13,082 nucleotides of DNA, from positions 1-13,082 of the forward strand of contig CAZVIK010000107.1 in assembly GCA_964627045.1 (NCBI GenBank). Direction: 5' to 3'. Shown here piece by piece: positions 1 to 7,718 of the stretch. Position 1 is the stretch's first letter. Every line of letters starts with the position of its first letter. The position numbers were made by a program, and so were the translations under genes. The notes under the pieces were generated by a model that was not told the DNA's origin, made no database searches, and saw nothing but the letters and a program-made list of their open reading frames with translations. The DNA is from CAZVIK01 sp964627045 (lineage in GTDB: Bacteria > Acidobacteriota > Terriglobia > Bryobacterales > Bryobacteraceae).

Positions 1-518
1 GGCGGATTGGGGCGGTGGGGGCGTGTGCACGGCCCCCGGTAAAAACACAAAAAGAGCCTCCCCCGTACCGCCAGCGCCGCGGCCGCCAGCCCCCCCGCCA
101 GCCGTTCGTTCCACCACGCCAACACGGCCGCGCCGGCCAGCATGACTGCTCCAACGGCCACGGCCATCCCTGTGTGCAGCCGGCCGACCGTGCGCAGGTA
201 GCCGGCCAGCGCCCCCCCGTACCGGGCCGGCCCGATCACTCCCATCGGTTCCAGGATCAGCGTGCTGTGAAGGCTCGATGCCAGCAAGGCCACGGCGTAA
301 CAGAGGGCGAACTTCCCGTACTCCGCCGGCCCCAGCCACCGGGCCAGTATCAAGCTCAGGGCGAAGTGCGACCCCGAGACCAGCGCTTGGTCGGCGACCG
401 TGAAGGCCACCGGCGCGCTCCAACGGCCCGCCAAGGCGGCCACGTGCGCCGGCAATGGGAGCCGCCGGCGGCACCGACTGCCGTTGGCTGGCGCGGCTGG
501 CACGCGGCAGAGCATCAT
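1..518 (-). CDS. Wzx-type polysaccharide flippase, N-terminal part (runs off left edge)
   Basis: About 172 codons are present and the rest lies outside the window. After a short basic N-terminus the protein has a pattern typical of MATE/Wzx-like polysaccharide flippases: VADQALVSGSHFALSLILAR, then WLGPAEYGKFALCYA, then a hydrophobic helix ending in ILEPMGVIGPARYGG, then another helix around GMAVAVGAVMLAGAAVLAW. Such proteins flip lipid-linked oligosaccharides across the inner membrane. The start is the first ATG of an ATGATG pair at 518-513; it overlaps the stop of the upstream SBBP gene as ATGA, and no good Shine-Dalgarno is visible, so translational coupling is likely. The last 20 or so residues (below position 70) look less flippase-like and rich in R/P/C, which may be a sequencing indel near the edge. 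Family assignment is from pattern recognition; the exact Wzx subfamily and substrate are unknown. Confidence 0.75.
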   Translation of the reverse strand, partial: MMLCRVPAAPANGSRCRRRLPLPAHVAALAGRWSAPVAFTVADQALVSGSHFALSLILARWLGPAEYGKFALCYAVALLASSLHSTLILEPMGVIGPARYGGALAGYLRTVGRLHTGMAVAVGAVMLAGAAVLAWWNERLAGGLAAAALAVRGRLFLCFYRGPCTRPHRPNP

Positions 519-3508
519 TTCGGGCTCGCCGCCGGCTCACTCGCAGCAACACCGGGTGCGCCGGCGTAGGTCCATCCGATGCCGGACTGGTACCAGTAGA
601 GCGTTCCGGTGCCGGTCCTGCCGGCCACGTAATATGCGCCGTTGGCTGCGGCGACCGATCCGTTGTTCAGAACGCCGTTGAGCGACTGCCACCCCTGCCA
701 GTTGTTTCCGGATCCCTCGGTGAAGGCCTGCACGTAAACCGTGCTGTAAAGGTTTGTCACGGCGGCATAGATCAGGCCGCCGCCCGCCGCGACTTCAGGA
801 TCGGTCTTGGCCTGCCCGCCGCCGTTCATCCACGCGCCCCACGTGTTGCCCGCCATCCGCGCCATCCACGTGTTGTTGGTGGTGAGGGCCCGGATCGCCA
901 CATAGGCGGCGCCATCGGCCCCGGCTGCCACCGCGGGTTTGCCGACGGCGGTCACCGTCGCCGGAGCCTGTGACCAACCGAGAAACCCGGACCCCGGGAC
1001 GTACCGCCCGCCGCTTACGACTCCGCCGCTGTTCCGCCCCACTACGTAGACCGTCCCGTTGGCGGCGGCGGCGATCGCCGGCTCGCTGGCAAAGCCCCCT
1101 CCCAGCGGGACCCACGCGCCGAATCCGGAAGCGGGGGTGTAATACGCCAGGTAGTAGTTGTACGACGCGTCCCTCGCCACCACCGTGACGGCCCCCCCGG
1201 GGCCGGCGGCGACCGCCGGGTCTCCGTACACTCCGCACCCGGCGCGGATCCACCCGGCCCAGCCACGGGTAGCCGCCAGGAACGTATTCACGTAGACGCA
1301 GGTGGAGTCGTTCCGGCCCACAACGTAGGTGTCACCGGCCGGATTCTGCGAAGCGCCCACAGCGCTGGTCACGTTGCCGGCGGCGTTGTAGAGCGTAGTG
1401 GTGCCGTAACGCATTAGAATCGTGTTTCCGTTCGTGGCACGGAAGGCCGCCGTCGGAGTGCGGTCGCCGAATTTCGCCACGAATCCCGCGTAGCCGCCCG
1501 GGTTGAGCGCCTGAATCGGGTTCTTGGTGGGAAATGCCGCCGACGCGGTTTGCCCGGCCACCCAAAGCGACCGCGTAGCGTCGATGGCCACGGCGTTGGC
1601 CGCGTCGAGGTCCGCTCCGCCCAGGTAGCTGCTGAAGTCCAGCGTCGCGCCCGAAGCGTTGAAGCGCGCCAGAAAGGCGTCGTAACCGCCGGCCTTTGCG
1701 GTTTGCGCGGGGTTCACCGCGGGCAGGTTGGAGGATGCCGTGTAGCCGGCCACCACCGCCATGCCGGAGGCGTCCACCGCCAGCGCGTTGATGTAATCCA
1801 GCCCCGAGCCGCCGAAGTAGGTGCCGTAGGCCATCGCCGCGCCCGAGGAGTTTAGCTTCACCAGAAACCCGTCTAACGTCCCGCCCTTGTGCGCACTCTG
1901 GTAGGCGTTGAGGACCGGGAAGTTCGTCGCACTTGTGTAGCCGGCCACGTAGACGTTGCCGCTCCCGTCCAGGCCGATCCCCGTGGCCGTCTCCGGAGCG
2001 GCCACGGTCCCGCCGCTTCCGCCCAGGTACGTGCTGAATCCCAGCGACGAACCGGTAGCGTTGATCTTGGCGACGAAGGCATCCGATCCACCGGCATTGG
2101 CCGCCTGGAGCGGCGACGCCGTGGGGAAGTTCGTCGAACTCGTGGCGCCGGCCAGATAGGCGTTCCCGGAGGCGTCAATCGCCAGCGCCGTGGCGGTATC
2201 GTCTCCCGTCCCTCCGAGGTAACTGCTCCAGACCAGCGCCGAGCCGGCCGCGTTCAACTTGGCCGCGAAGGCGTCCTGCCGGCCGGCGTTGGCGCTCTGG
2301 ACGCCTCCGCTAACCGGTAAGTTCGTCGAGTAAGTGTCCCCGGCGACGTAGGCGTTTCCCAAAGCGTCCACCGCCAAGGCGTTGCCCGAGTCGTTCCCGG
2401 AGCCGCCGAGATACGTGCTGTAGACCAGCGCCGAGCCGGCGGCGTTCAGTTTCGCCACGAACGCGTCCCGGCCCCCGCCAAGCGCCCGCTGCCGCGCCCC
2501 GGAGGTCACCGGGAAGTTCGTCGAGTAGGTCCATCCGGTGAGATAGGCGTTGCCCGGCGCGTCCACGGCGATGCCGAACGCGCGGTCGTCGTAGCTGCCC
2601 CCCAGATAGGTGCAATACACCAACGCCGAGCCGTCGGCGCTCAACTTGGCCACGAAGGCGTCGGCGCTTCCCTTGATGGCCGTCTGGAGGGCTCCGGCCA
2701 GCGGAAAGTCGGCCGAATCCGTGTATCCGGCGACGTAGGCGCTCCCGGCGGCGTCGGTGGCGATCGCCCTAGCCGTGTCCAGGCCGCTGCCCCCCAGATA
2801 GGTGCTGAACAATAAGACCGGGTCGATGACCAGCGGCCGCCCCGCGTCGTAGCCACCGATGGTAAACCCGGCCGAGCCGTCCGCGTGGACCTGGAATCGC
2901 CCCTCAACCTTCAGCGGGCCCCCGTCGCCATCCTGGAAGACAACCGGAGCCTGCTCGCGCAACCGCCCGCCGGCCGCCGCGACCACCAGCGACCCGTCCC
3001 GGTCCACGCTTACGGCCTCGGCCCCGCGGTAGCGCCAGCGAATGACCTCCGGGGCCACGCCGGCGGCCAGGCGGAACTCGCTCTTCAACTCGCCGCCGTT
3101 CACCTCGTAGACCAGGTCCACGCCCGGATACAGGCCGCGGTAGACCACTGAGGAATACGTCGGGAGGTTCGTCCGCCAGCCGCCCGGGCTCGATCCCAAC
3201 AGCCGGTTCACGATCCCGGGCAACCGCGCGCCTGCCTCGATCCGCACGGCCGGGGCGGTCCCCTGGAATTCCATGGACAGCGCCGCCTCGCCGTTGTGAA
3301 ACGCGACCGAACGCGTGGCAAACCGGACCGACGCCGGGCCTTGGCGCAGTTCGTAGACTTGCTCACCCGGGCCCTCGGCATAGATCGGAGAAAAAAACGG
3401 CGGCGGTGCGGGCCCCGCCGCGCTTCCCGTGACGGCCGCCATACCAGCCGCCACTGCGGCCAGCGCCGCGCGGCGAAGTCTGAGCCACGAGGGACTAGTG
3501 TGTTTCAT
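515..3508 (-). CDS. Secreted SBBP-repeat protein with C-terminal PLL/lectin-like beta-propeller
   Basis: 997 residues from the ATG at 3508, chosen because GGGAG (3520-3516) lies 7 nt upstream and a signal peptide follows directly (basic MKHTSPSWLRLRR, hydrophobic core, A-rich cleavage region near residue 30). The reading frame stays open to an ATG at 3667, but that extension runs through a MITE-like repeat and is probably not translated. Residues ~38-230 match the N-terminal domain usually found before SBBP repeats (WRTNLPTYSSVVYRGLYPGV is characteristic). Residues ~234-682 contain seven repeats of about 64 residues, each starting (S/C/G)(T/S)Y(L/F)GG and carrying G-N-A-Y-(V/L)-A-G and D-A-F-V-A-K-type motifs. 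Residues ~690-997 have blades of about 46-48 residues with GWAGW, GFGAW, GFLGW, TWGAW and NWQGW cores, as in PLL-type lectin propellers. It lies in an EPS operon, so a surface role binding or organising polysaccharide is inferred; no enzyme motif is visible. Confidence 0.85.
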   Translation of the reverse strand: MKHTSPSWLRLRRAALAAVAAGMAAVTGSAAGPAPPPFFSPIYAEGPGEQVYELRQGPASVRFATRSVAFHNGEAALSMEFQGTAPAVRIEAGARLPGIVNRLLGSSPGGWRTNLPTYSSVVYRGLYPGVDLVYEVNGGELKSEFRLAAGVAPEVIRWRYRGAEAVSVDRDGSLVVAAAGGRLREQAPVVFQDGDGGPLKVEGRFQVHADGSAGFTIGGYDAGRPLVIDPVLLFSTYLGGSGLDTARAIATDAAGSAYVAGYTDSADFPLAGALQTAIKGSADAFVAKLSADGSALVYCTYLGGSYDDRAFGIAVDAPGNAYLTGWTYSTNFPVTSGARQRALGGGRDAFVAKLNAAGSALVYSTYLGGSGNDSGNALAVDALGNAYVAGDTYSTNLPVSGGVQSANAGRQDAFAAKLNAAGSALVWSSYLGGTGDDTATALAIDASGNAYLAGATSSTNFPTASPLQAANAGGSDAFVAKINATGSSLGFSTYLGGSGGTVAAPETATGIGLDGSGNVYVAGYTSATNFPVLNAYQSAHKGGTLDGFLVKLNSSGAAMAYGTYFGGSGLDYINALAVDASGMAVVAGYTASSNLPAVNPAQTAKAGGYDAFLARFNASGATLDFSSYLGGADLDAANAVAIDATRSLWVAGQTASAAFPTKNPIQALNPGGYAGFVAKFGDRTPTAAFRATNGNTILMRYGTTTLYNAAGNVTSAVGASQNPAGDTYVVGRNDSTCVYVNTFLAATRGWAGWIRAGCGVYGDPAVAAGPGGAVTVVARDASYNYYLAYYTPASGFGAWVPLGGGFASEPAIAAAANGTVYVVGRNSGGVVSGGRYVPGSGFLGWSQAPATVTAVGKPAVAAGADGAAYVAIRALTTNNTWMARMAGNTWGAWMNGGGQAKTDPEVAAGGGLIYAAVTNLYSTVYVQAFTEGSGNNWQGWQSLNGVLNNGSVAAANGAYYVAGRTGTGTLYWYQSGIGWTYAGAPGVAASEPAASPK
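1463..2810 (-). repeat. Seven tandem SBBP coding repeats (~192-195 bp)
   Basis: The coding sequence for residues ~234-682 of the secreted protein is made of seven head-to-tail units. The conserved YLGG-type motifs fall 64, 65, 64, 64, 70 and 64 residues apart; the fifth unit carries an insertion of about six residues (around GGTVAAPET). The DNA is also visibly repetitive (for example recurring variants of the codons for NAAGSALVYSTYLGGSG), so the array could expand or contract by recombination and is at risk of short-read misassembly. Confidence 0.85.
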
Positions 3509-3515
3509 CGATGGA

Positions 3516-3520
3516 CTCCC
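3516..3520 (-). promoter_or_regulatory. Shine-Dalgarno deciding the SBBP gene start
   Basis: GGGAG on the minus strand, 7 nt before the ATG at 3508-3506. It places the start directly before a signal peptide and rejects the upstream in-frame ATG at 3667, which lies inside the MITE-like element. Confidence 0.7.
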
Positions 3521-3565
3521 TAGGTTGTCGTTCGGATGGAGAGAGGGAAACCTGTAGGGCGAAAG

Positions 3566-3696
3566 GAGCTTGTTGAAAAAGGCCCATCGCAGACCGAAGT
3601 CTGCGCCACTTGGAGCCGTAAGCCCATGATCCCGTGTGGCGTAGGCTTCAGCCTGCGTGGTCTTCACGGCTTCCTTTGGGCTTTTTCAACAAGCTC
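3566..3696. mobile_element. MITE-like element with long terminal inverted repeats and nested hairpins
   Basis: The ends are near-perfect inverted repeats: 3566-3586 begins GAGCTTGTTGAAAAAG and 3677-3696 is its complement ending CTTTTTCAACAAGCTC; they differ by one extra G in the left arm. Inside, 3588-3605 forms a 7-bp perfect stem with a CGAA loop, and 3640-3657 forms a 7-bp stem (one G-T pair) with a TTCA loop. These two palindromes are inverted diverged copies of the same unit, flanked by GCCAC (3605-3609) and GTGGC (3636-3640), with a further inverted pair (GGAGCCGTAAG at 3612-3622 and its near-complement at about 3662-3674). There is no coding capacity and no evident target-site duplication. 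The structure fits a non-autonomous insertion or REP/BIME-like mobile repeat; the mobilising transposase family is not identifiable here. Confidence 0.7.
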
Positions 3697-3812
3697 ATGG
3701 GGCCGCGCAGACCGGCGCCGCTTCGGCGTGTTTCTCCAACGCGAGCGGAGGCTGGCGCTACCGGAAGGCGCCGGCGGGGCCTCGCGGCCGTCGAGCGCGG
3801 CGGAATCCCGGC

Positions 3813-4460
3813 CTAGCGCGGGACGGGGCCGACGGCCACGATCGACTTGGACCAGCCGAGCAGGCGTTCGCGGATCAAGCGCGCGCCGGGAAATAGAACC
3901 CGCATCTGGCGGTATGTCAACAAGTGCAGACCGTCCCAGAACCGCCGGCATTCGGCGCGGCCGGGCCGCGTCACCCAGCCCCAGACCGTGAAGTGCCGCA
4001 GCAGGCCGCCCGCCCAGGCGCGCGGGAACCAGTGGACCAAAGGCGTCAGAAGGTGAGGCTCAACCGGAAACCAGGCATCGGGCGTTTGCACGAAGTAGCT
4101 CCGTGCCACGCGGTGCACTTCGCGGGCGAATCGCTGCTGGGCCTCCCACCCGCCTACGTGCTCGACCACGGAGTTGGAAACGGCAACGTCGAACGCCGCG
4201 TCGGCGAAGGGCAGTGCCAGGGCGTCTCCGCACACCCAGCCGGCCTGCGGCAGCGCGGCGTCGCGGGCCACGTTCAGGTTGACCACGGTCAGGCGCGGCA
4301 GCGGCAGCCCCTGGCGCCCCGCCATGAGCCACAGCGACGCCGACCCGCCGATGTCCAAGACTCGCGTGTCCGCGGACAGGCGAAGCGTCCGGTACAGCCG
4401 CCGCAGACGCGCCGGCCGGAAGCTGCGAAACACGAACCCGTAAAGATCGTGGATGTTCAT
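3813..4460 (-). CDS. SAM-dependent class I methyltransferase (Methyltransf_11-like)
   Basis: A protein of 215 residues, the usual length for small Rossmann-fold methyltransferases. Motif I is VLDIGGSASLW (residues 34-44). A region equivalent to motifs II-IV follows: GDALALPFADAAFDVAVSNS (78-97), with VVEHVGG at 98-104, as in the Methyltransf_11/UbiE-like group. A hydrophobic WF-rich stretch (about 130-150, including PLVHWFP) may contact the membrane or a hydrophobic substrate. It sits 71 nt after the BY-kinase gene and before the secreted SBBP gene, so methylation or end-capping of the polysaccharide or its lipid-linked precursor is the likely role; the substrate is inferred, not seen. The start is the ATG at 4460; GGAG lies about 12 nt upstream, a weak spacing. 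Confidence 0.83.
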   Translation of the reverse strand: MNIHDLYGFVFRSFRPARLRRLYRTLRLSADTRVLDIGGSASLWLMAGRQGLPLPRLTVVNLNVARDAALPQAGWVCGDALALPFADAAFDVAVSNSVVEHVGGWEAQQRFAREVHRVARSYFVQTPDAWFPVEPHLLTPLVHWFPRAWAGGLLRHFTVWGWVTRPGRAECRRFWDGLHLLTYRQMRVLFPGARLIRERLLGWSKSIVAVGPVPR

Positions 4461-4531
4461 CGCGCGCCAAATCTCCGGTGGCCCCGGGCCCGGCTTCCCT
4501 GCCGCCGGACGGCCTTCTTCGCGCTCCGCCG

Positions 4532-6730
4532 TCAGGCCCGGTTGTGCGGCCGGTAATACTTCCCGTAATGGCTGTAGTAGTAGTAGCTGTCGCTCATCTC
4601 CTTGTGAACCTCGTTCAGGACCACGCCGAGAACGCTTGCCCGTAGCCGGTGCAGGGTTTGGATCACGCTGGCCACGGCCTTGCGGTTGGTCTCGCCGGCG
4701 CGCGTCACCACCACGACCCCGTCGACCACCGTCGCCATTTGCAGCGGCTCGGCGAACCCGAGCAGGGGAGGGGCGTCCAAGATCACCAGGTCGTACTGGA
4801 AGCAGGCCTCGTCGAGAAGCTGTTGCAGGCCCTTTCCCACCAGGTCGGCCGCCCGCCGGCTGGAGGGACCGGCCGGGAGAATCTCCAGATCCGGCAGGTG
4901 CGGCAGTCTCACGACGGCCTCCTGCCAGGCCTTCTCCGACACCAGCACGTTGGACAATCCCACGTTGCTGGCCACCTCGAAGCGCCGGTGCACGCTCGGC
5001 CGGCGCAGGTCGCCGTCGATCAGCAGGGTCTTGTGGCCCTGCTCGGCGTGCGCCACCGCCAGGTGCGCCGCGATGGTGGACTTGCCCTCGCCCGGCGAAG
5101 CGCTCGTCACCAGAATCGAACGCAGGCGCCGGTCGAAATCGGCGAGCAGGATCGAGTTCCGCAGCGTGCGGATGGCCTCGTCGTAGCCGGTGAGCAGATG
5201 GTGGCCGTTACCGTTGGCGGGCACCAGCGCGCCCGACGGGTTCAGCGAGGGCATCGGCCCCAGCCGCCCCTTCCAGTTCTTCACCACCGGCAGGCTCCCG
5301 ACCACCTCGGCGCGCAGCAGGCGCGAGGCCTGTTCGGGATCGCGCACCGTGTTGTCGAGCACGTCGCTCAGCACCGCCACGCCGACCGCCAGAAGGCTCG
5401 AAAACAGGAACGCCAGCAGCACGTTCAGCTTCAGGTTCGGAAACACCGGCTTGACGGCCGGCCGCGCCGCGTCCGCGATGCGGATCGAGCTGTTCTGGAA
5501 ACTGGCGTTGATGCCGGCTTCCTTGATCTTGCGAACCAACTCCTCGTAGAGCGCCTTGTCGGCCTCGGCCTCGCGTTTCAGCGCCTGGTACTCGAAGGAG
5601 CGCGCGTTGAGCTTGTCGAACTCGGCCTTGGTCTCCTGCACGGCTTTCTGCAACATCCCCTCGCGCCGGGTGGCTTCGCCGAATTCGATCTCCACCCGCT
5701 GCCGGATGTTCTGCGTGGTCGCCGCCAGCAACCGTTCGACTTCGGCCAATTGCGCCGCCGCCTTCCTGTACTCGGGGTGGTTGGCTCCGTACTGGGTACG
5801 GATCTCGGCGAACTTCTCCTGCGAGTCGTTGAGCCGTTCGGTCAGCTTGCGCAACGATTCGCCCTGGCTCGACACGACAGCGGCGTCCATCGAGCCGGAC
5901 CGCACCGATTGATAGGCCGCCTCCCGGCGCACGCGTTCCGCCTGCGCGTTGGTGTACTCGGTGTTCAACTGCAACAGACGCGCCGAAAGGATGCTGGTCT
6001 TCTCTTCCGGGTTGATGACGTTCAACTCCCGCTCGAATTGCATCAGAGCGCCGCTGGAACGCTCCATCTTGGCCTTCAATTCCTCAAGCTGTCTCTCCAT
6101 GAACGCCGACAGGCTGGCCGAAGACCGGAAACGGATGTTGTAGGTGTGTTCCAGGTAGGACTGCGCGGTGGCGTTGGCCACGTTGGCCGCCAGTTGCGGG
6201 TCGCTGTTGCGGTAGCTGATCAGAAGGAGATAGGTGTTCGGCGGGCGCGTGACCTTGAGTTTGCGCAGCATGACGGGCGCGTCCTCCAGGCGTCCGGCGC
6301 CGCCCTCCACGCTTTCCACTTCCCCCGGCATCTGGCGCAAGCCGAACTTGTCGGCCACCGGCCGCAGCACCGAATCCGACTGGATCAACTTGACCTGCGT
6401 CGCCAGAAACTGGTCCGCGTCGTTGGTGGTCGTGCGCACGGACTCCTGCCCGATCACTCCGGTCGGGGTCTGCCGGTCGATATCCACCGTGGCGGTGGAC
6501 TCGTAGACCGGCGTCAGGCGGCTGGAAATCACCACGGCCGCCAACACGCAGGCCGCGACAAAAGCGATGATCTTCCAGCGGTGCCGCTTCAGGATCCACA
6601 GGTAGTGGGATAGCGGAATCGCCGTTTCTTCCGGTTCGCTCTCGGCAAAGGCCGGGAAGCCGGACGGCGCCGCCAGCGAGTATTGCTCCACCACGGCGGG
6701 AAGGTTGCGTTCAAGCTTGTGTTCGGGCAT
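4532..6730 (-). CDS. Polysaccharide co-polymerase fused to BY-kinase (Wzc-like)
   Basis: A 732-residue inner-membrane protein with the full Wzc layout. Residues ~37-85 are the Wzz-type N-terminus with TM1 (~53-70). Residues ~200-400 form a long periplasmic coiled coil. A segment SSIRIADAARPAVKP (414-428) precedes TM2 (~434-455). The cytoplasmic kinase follows: EAIRTLR (518-524) fits the EX2RX2R oligomerisation motif, Walker A is SPGEGKST (545-552), Walker A' is LLIDGDLRRP (569-578) and Walker B is VILDAPP (649-655). The tail has seven tyrosines (716-719, 722, 725, 726), the autophosphorylation cluster. Such proteins control chain length and assembly through cycles of tyrosine phosphorylation and work with the Wza-type exporter, here encoded 19 nt upstream. 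The ATG at 6730 lacks a clear Shine-Dalgarno, but no other start is available before TM1. No cognate phosphatase gene is in the window. Confidence 0.95.
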   Translation of the reverse strand: MPEHKLERNLPAVVEQYSLAAPSGFPAFAESEPEETAIPLSHYLWILKRHRWKIIAFVAACVLAAVVISSRLTPVYESTATVDIDRQTPTGVIGQESVRTTTNDADQFLATQVKLIQSDSVLRPVADKFGLRQMPGEVESVEGGAGRLEDAPVMLRKLKVTRPPNTYLLLISYRNSDPQLAANVANATAQSYLEHTYNIRFRSSASLSAFMERQLEELKAKMERSSGALMQFERELNVINPEEKTSILSARLLQLNTEYTNAQAERVRREAAYQSVRSGSMDAAVVSSQGESLRKLTERLNDSQEKFAEIRTQYGANHPEYRKAAAQLAEVERLLAATTQNIRQRVEIEFGEATRREGMLQKAVQETKAEFDKLNARSFEYQALKREAEADKALYEELVRKIKEAGINASFQNSSIRIADAARPAVKPVFPNLKLNVLLAFLFSSLLAVGVAVLSDVLDNTVRDPEQASRLLRAEVVGSLPVVKNWKGRLGPMPSLNPSGALVPANGNGHHLLTGYDEAIRTLRNSILLADFDRRLRSILVTSASPGEGKSTIAAHLAVAHAEQGHKTLLIDGDLRRPSVHRRFEVASNVGLSNVLVSEKAWQEAVVRLPHLPDLEILPAGPSSRRAADLVGKGLQQLLDEACFQYDLVILDAPPLLGFAEPLQMATVVDGVVVVTRAGETNRKAVASVIQTLHRLRASVLGVVLNEVHKEMSDSYYYYSHYGKYYRPHNRA

Positions 6731-6749
6731 GGCCAGTATCTAAATCGGA

Positions 6750-7694
6750 CTATCGGCGCCAGATCAGCATGCCGGACGCCGTGGAACTCCCGAATCCGGC
6801 GATCTTCTCCAGCGCGCTCACGGTGATTCGCTTTCCGCTGTTGTCGGGAATGTAAAGAATGTCGTTCGGTTGCAGCGGCACATCCTGGCTCTTGCGGTCG
6901 AGGATCCTCTTCAACTCGATGGGAATCTCGTGCTTGGAGCCGGTGGCCGCCTCCTGGCGGTAGATGTAGGCCTGCTTGGAGGCGAACGGCGCCAGCCCCT
7001 CGGCCAGCGCGAGCATCTGTAGTACGGTGGTTTCCGAAGTGTTACGTACGGGAAAGGCGCCCGGGCGCCGCACGGTGCCGACCACGTACACGAGTCCCAC
7101 CTCGGGTACGCGCACCTCCTCGCCGCCGGTCAAGATCAGGTTCATCTCGGGGTCGGCCATGTCGATCAGACTCCGCACCGGAATCCGCTGCACCAGCGAA
7201 GCCGGCGCACCGTCTTCGCCGGTCTGCGCGCGGCTCACCAGTATCTCCGGCCCGGCATCCGGGCCCAGGCCCCCGGCGCGCGTCAGCGCGTCCAGCAGGG
7301 TGACCGGACCGGCCGCCTGAAACGTGACCGGGGATTTCACGGCGCCCGCCACGCTGATGGGCCGGCTATGATACTCCGCGATGTTGACCGTCACCACCGG
7401 ATCGACCAGAATCTCCTCGCTGCGCAGCGCGTCGCCGATCAAGGTTTCCAGATCGCCGGGAAGCAGCCCCTGGGCCTTCAACCGCGCCCGCAACATCGGC
7501 AGGCGGATCATCCCGTCGGGCCCGACCCGGACCGTGCGCGTCAGTTCCGGCGCGTCGTAGACCGAAACCGCCACCAGGTCGTTGGCGCCGATCCGCTGCG
7601 CCGGCAGGTTCGCGCCGGGGGCCGGGGCGCCGGTCTGCGCGGCCGCCAAACCGGCGGCGCACGCCGTCAAAAGGACCATCCTCAGGGATTTCAT
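6750..7694 (-). CDS. Outer-membrane polysaccharide export protein (Wza family)
   Basis: A protein of 314 residues from the ATG at 7694. GGAGG (7707-7703) lies 8 nt upstream; a GTG at 7709 is in frame but overlaps that ribosome site, so it is rejected. A signal peptide is visible (MKSLRMVLLTACAAGLAAA, cleavage near residue 19). LTAC at 9-12 would also fit a lipobox, but the hydrophobic stretch before it is very short, so lipoprotein status is uncertain. Residues ~32-106 are the polysaccharide-export domain (RIGANDLVAVSVYDAPEL then VRVGPDGMIRLP). Two SLBB-type segments follow (RPISVAGAVKSPVTF near 111-125; YVVGTVRRPGAFPV near 203-216). A C-terminal segment ending SGMLIWRR could be the outer-membrane helix seen in Wza. 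It forms the export channel for the polysaccharide. The gene lies between the ribbon-helix-helix gene (24 nt gap) and the BY-kinase gene (19 nt gap). Confidence 0.93.
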   Translation of the reverse strand: MKSLRMVLLTACAAGLAAAQTGAPAPGANLPAQRIGANDLVAVSVYDAPELTRTVRVGPDGMIRLPMLRARLKAQGLLPGDLETLIGDALRSEEILVDPVVTVNIAEYHSRPISVAGAVKSPVTFQAAGPVTLLDALTRAGGLGPDAGPEILVSRAQTGEDGAPASLVQRIPVRSLIDMADPEMNLILTGGEEVRVPEVGLVYVVGTVRRPGAFPVRNTSETTVLQMLALAEGLAPFASKQAYIYRQEAATGSKHEIPIELKRILDRKSQDVPLQPNDILYIPDNSGKRITVSALEKIAGFGSSTASGMLIWRR

Positions 7695-7718
7695 TGCGTT
7701 CGCCTCCACGGGCCGGTC

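Larger units (their letters stand above)
3509..3812. other. Intergenic region between methyltransferase and SBBP genes
   Basis: A gap of 304 nt in an otherwise tightly packed minus-strand gene series. It holds a 131-bp MITE-like inverted-repeat element (3566-3696), the Shine-Dalgarno of the SBBP gene (3520-3516), and about 115 nt of GC-rich sequence next to the methyltransferase stop in which I see no gene, promoter or clear terminator. Removing the element would leave a gap of about 170 nt. Confidence 0.7.

Noticed and set aside
15..569. Plus-strand frame of 184 codons at the left edge
   Set aside because: It is antisense to the flippase and the end of the SBBP gene and shows no domain.
1463..2810. 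CRISPR-like array
   Set aside because: The regular repeats are coding SBBP units of about 64 residues in a single open frame, with no short identical repeats separated by unique spacers.
3509..3667. N-terminal extension of the SBBP protein by 53 residues to an ATG at 3667
   Set aside because: The extension runs through the MITE-like inverted repeat and would bury the signal peptide; the internal ATG at 3508 has a good Shine-Dalgarno.
4649..6613. Long plus-strand open frame (654 codons) antisense to the BY-kinase gene
   Set aside because: It is rich in Arg, His, Gln and Gly with no domain, a typical GC-rich shadow of the well-supported minus-strand gene.
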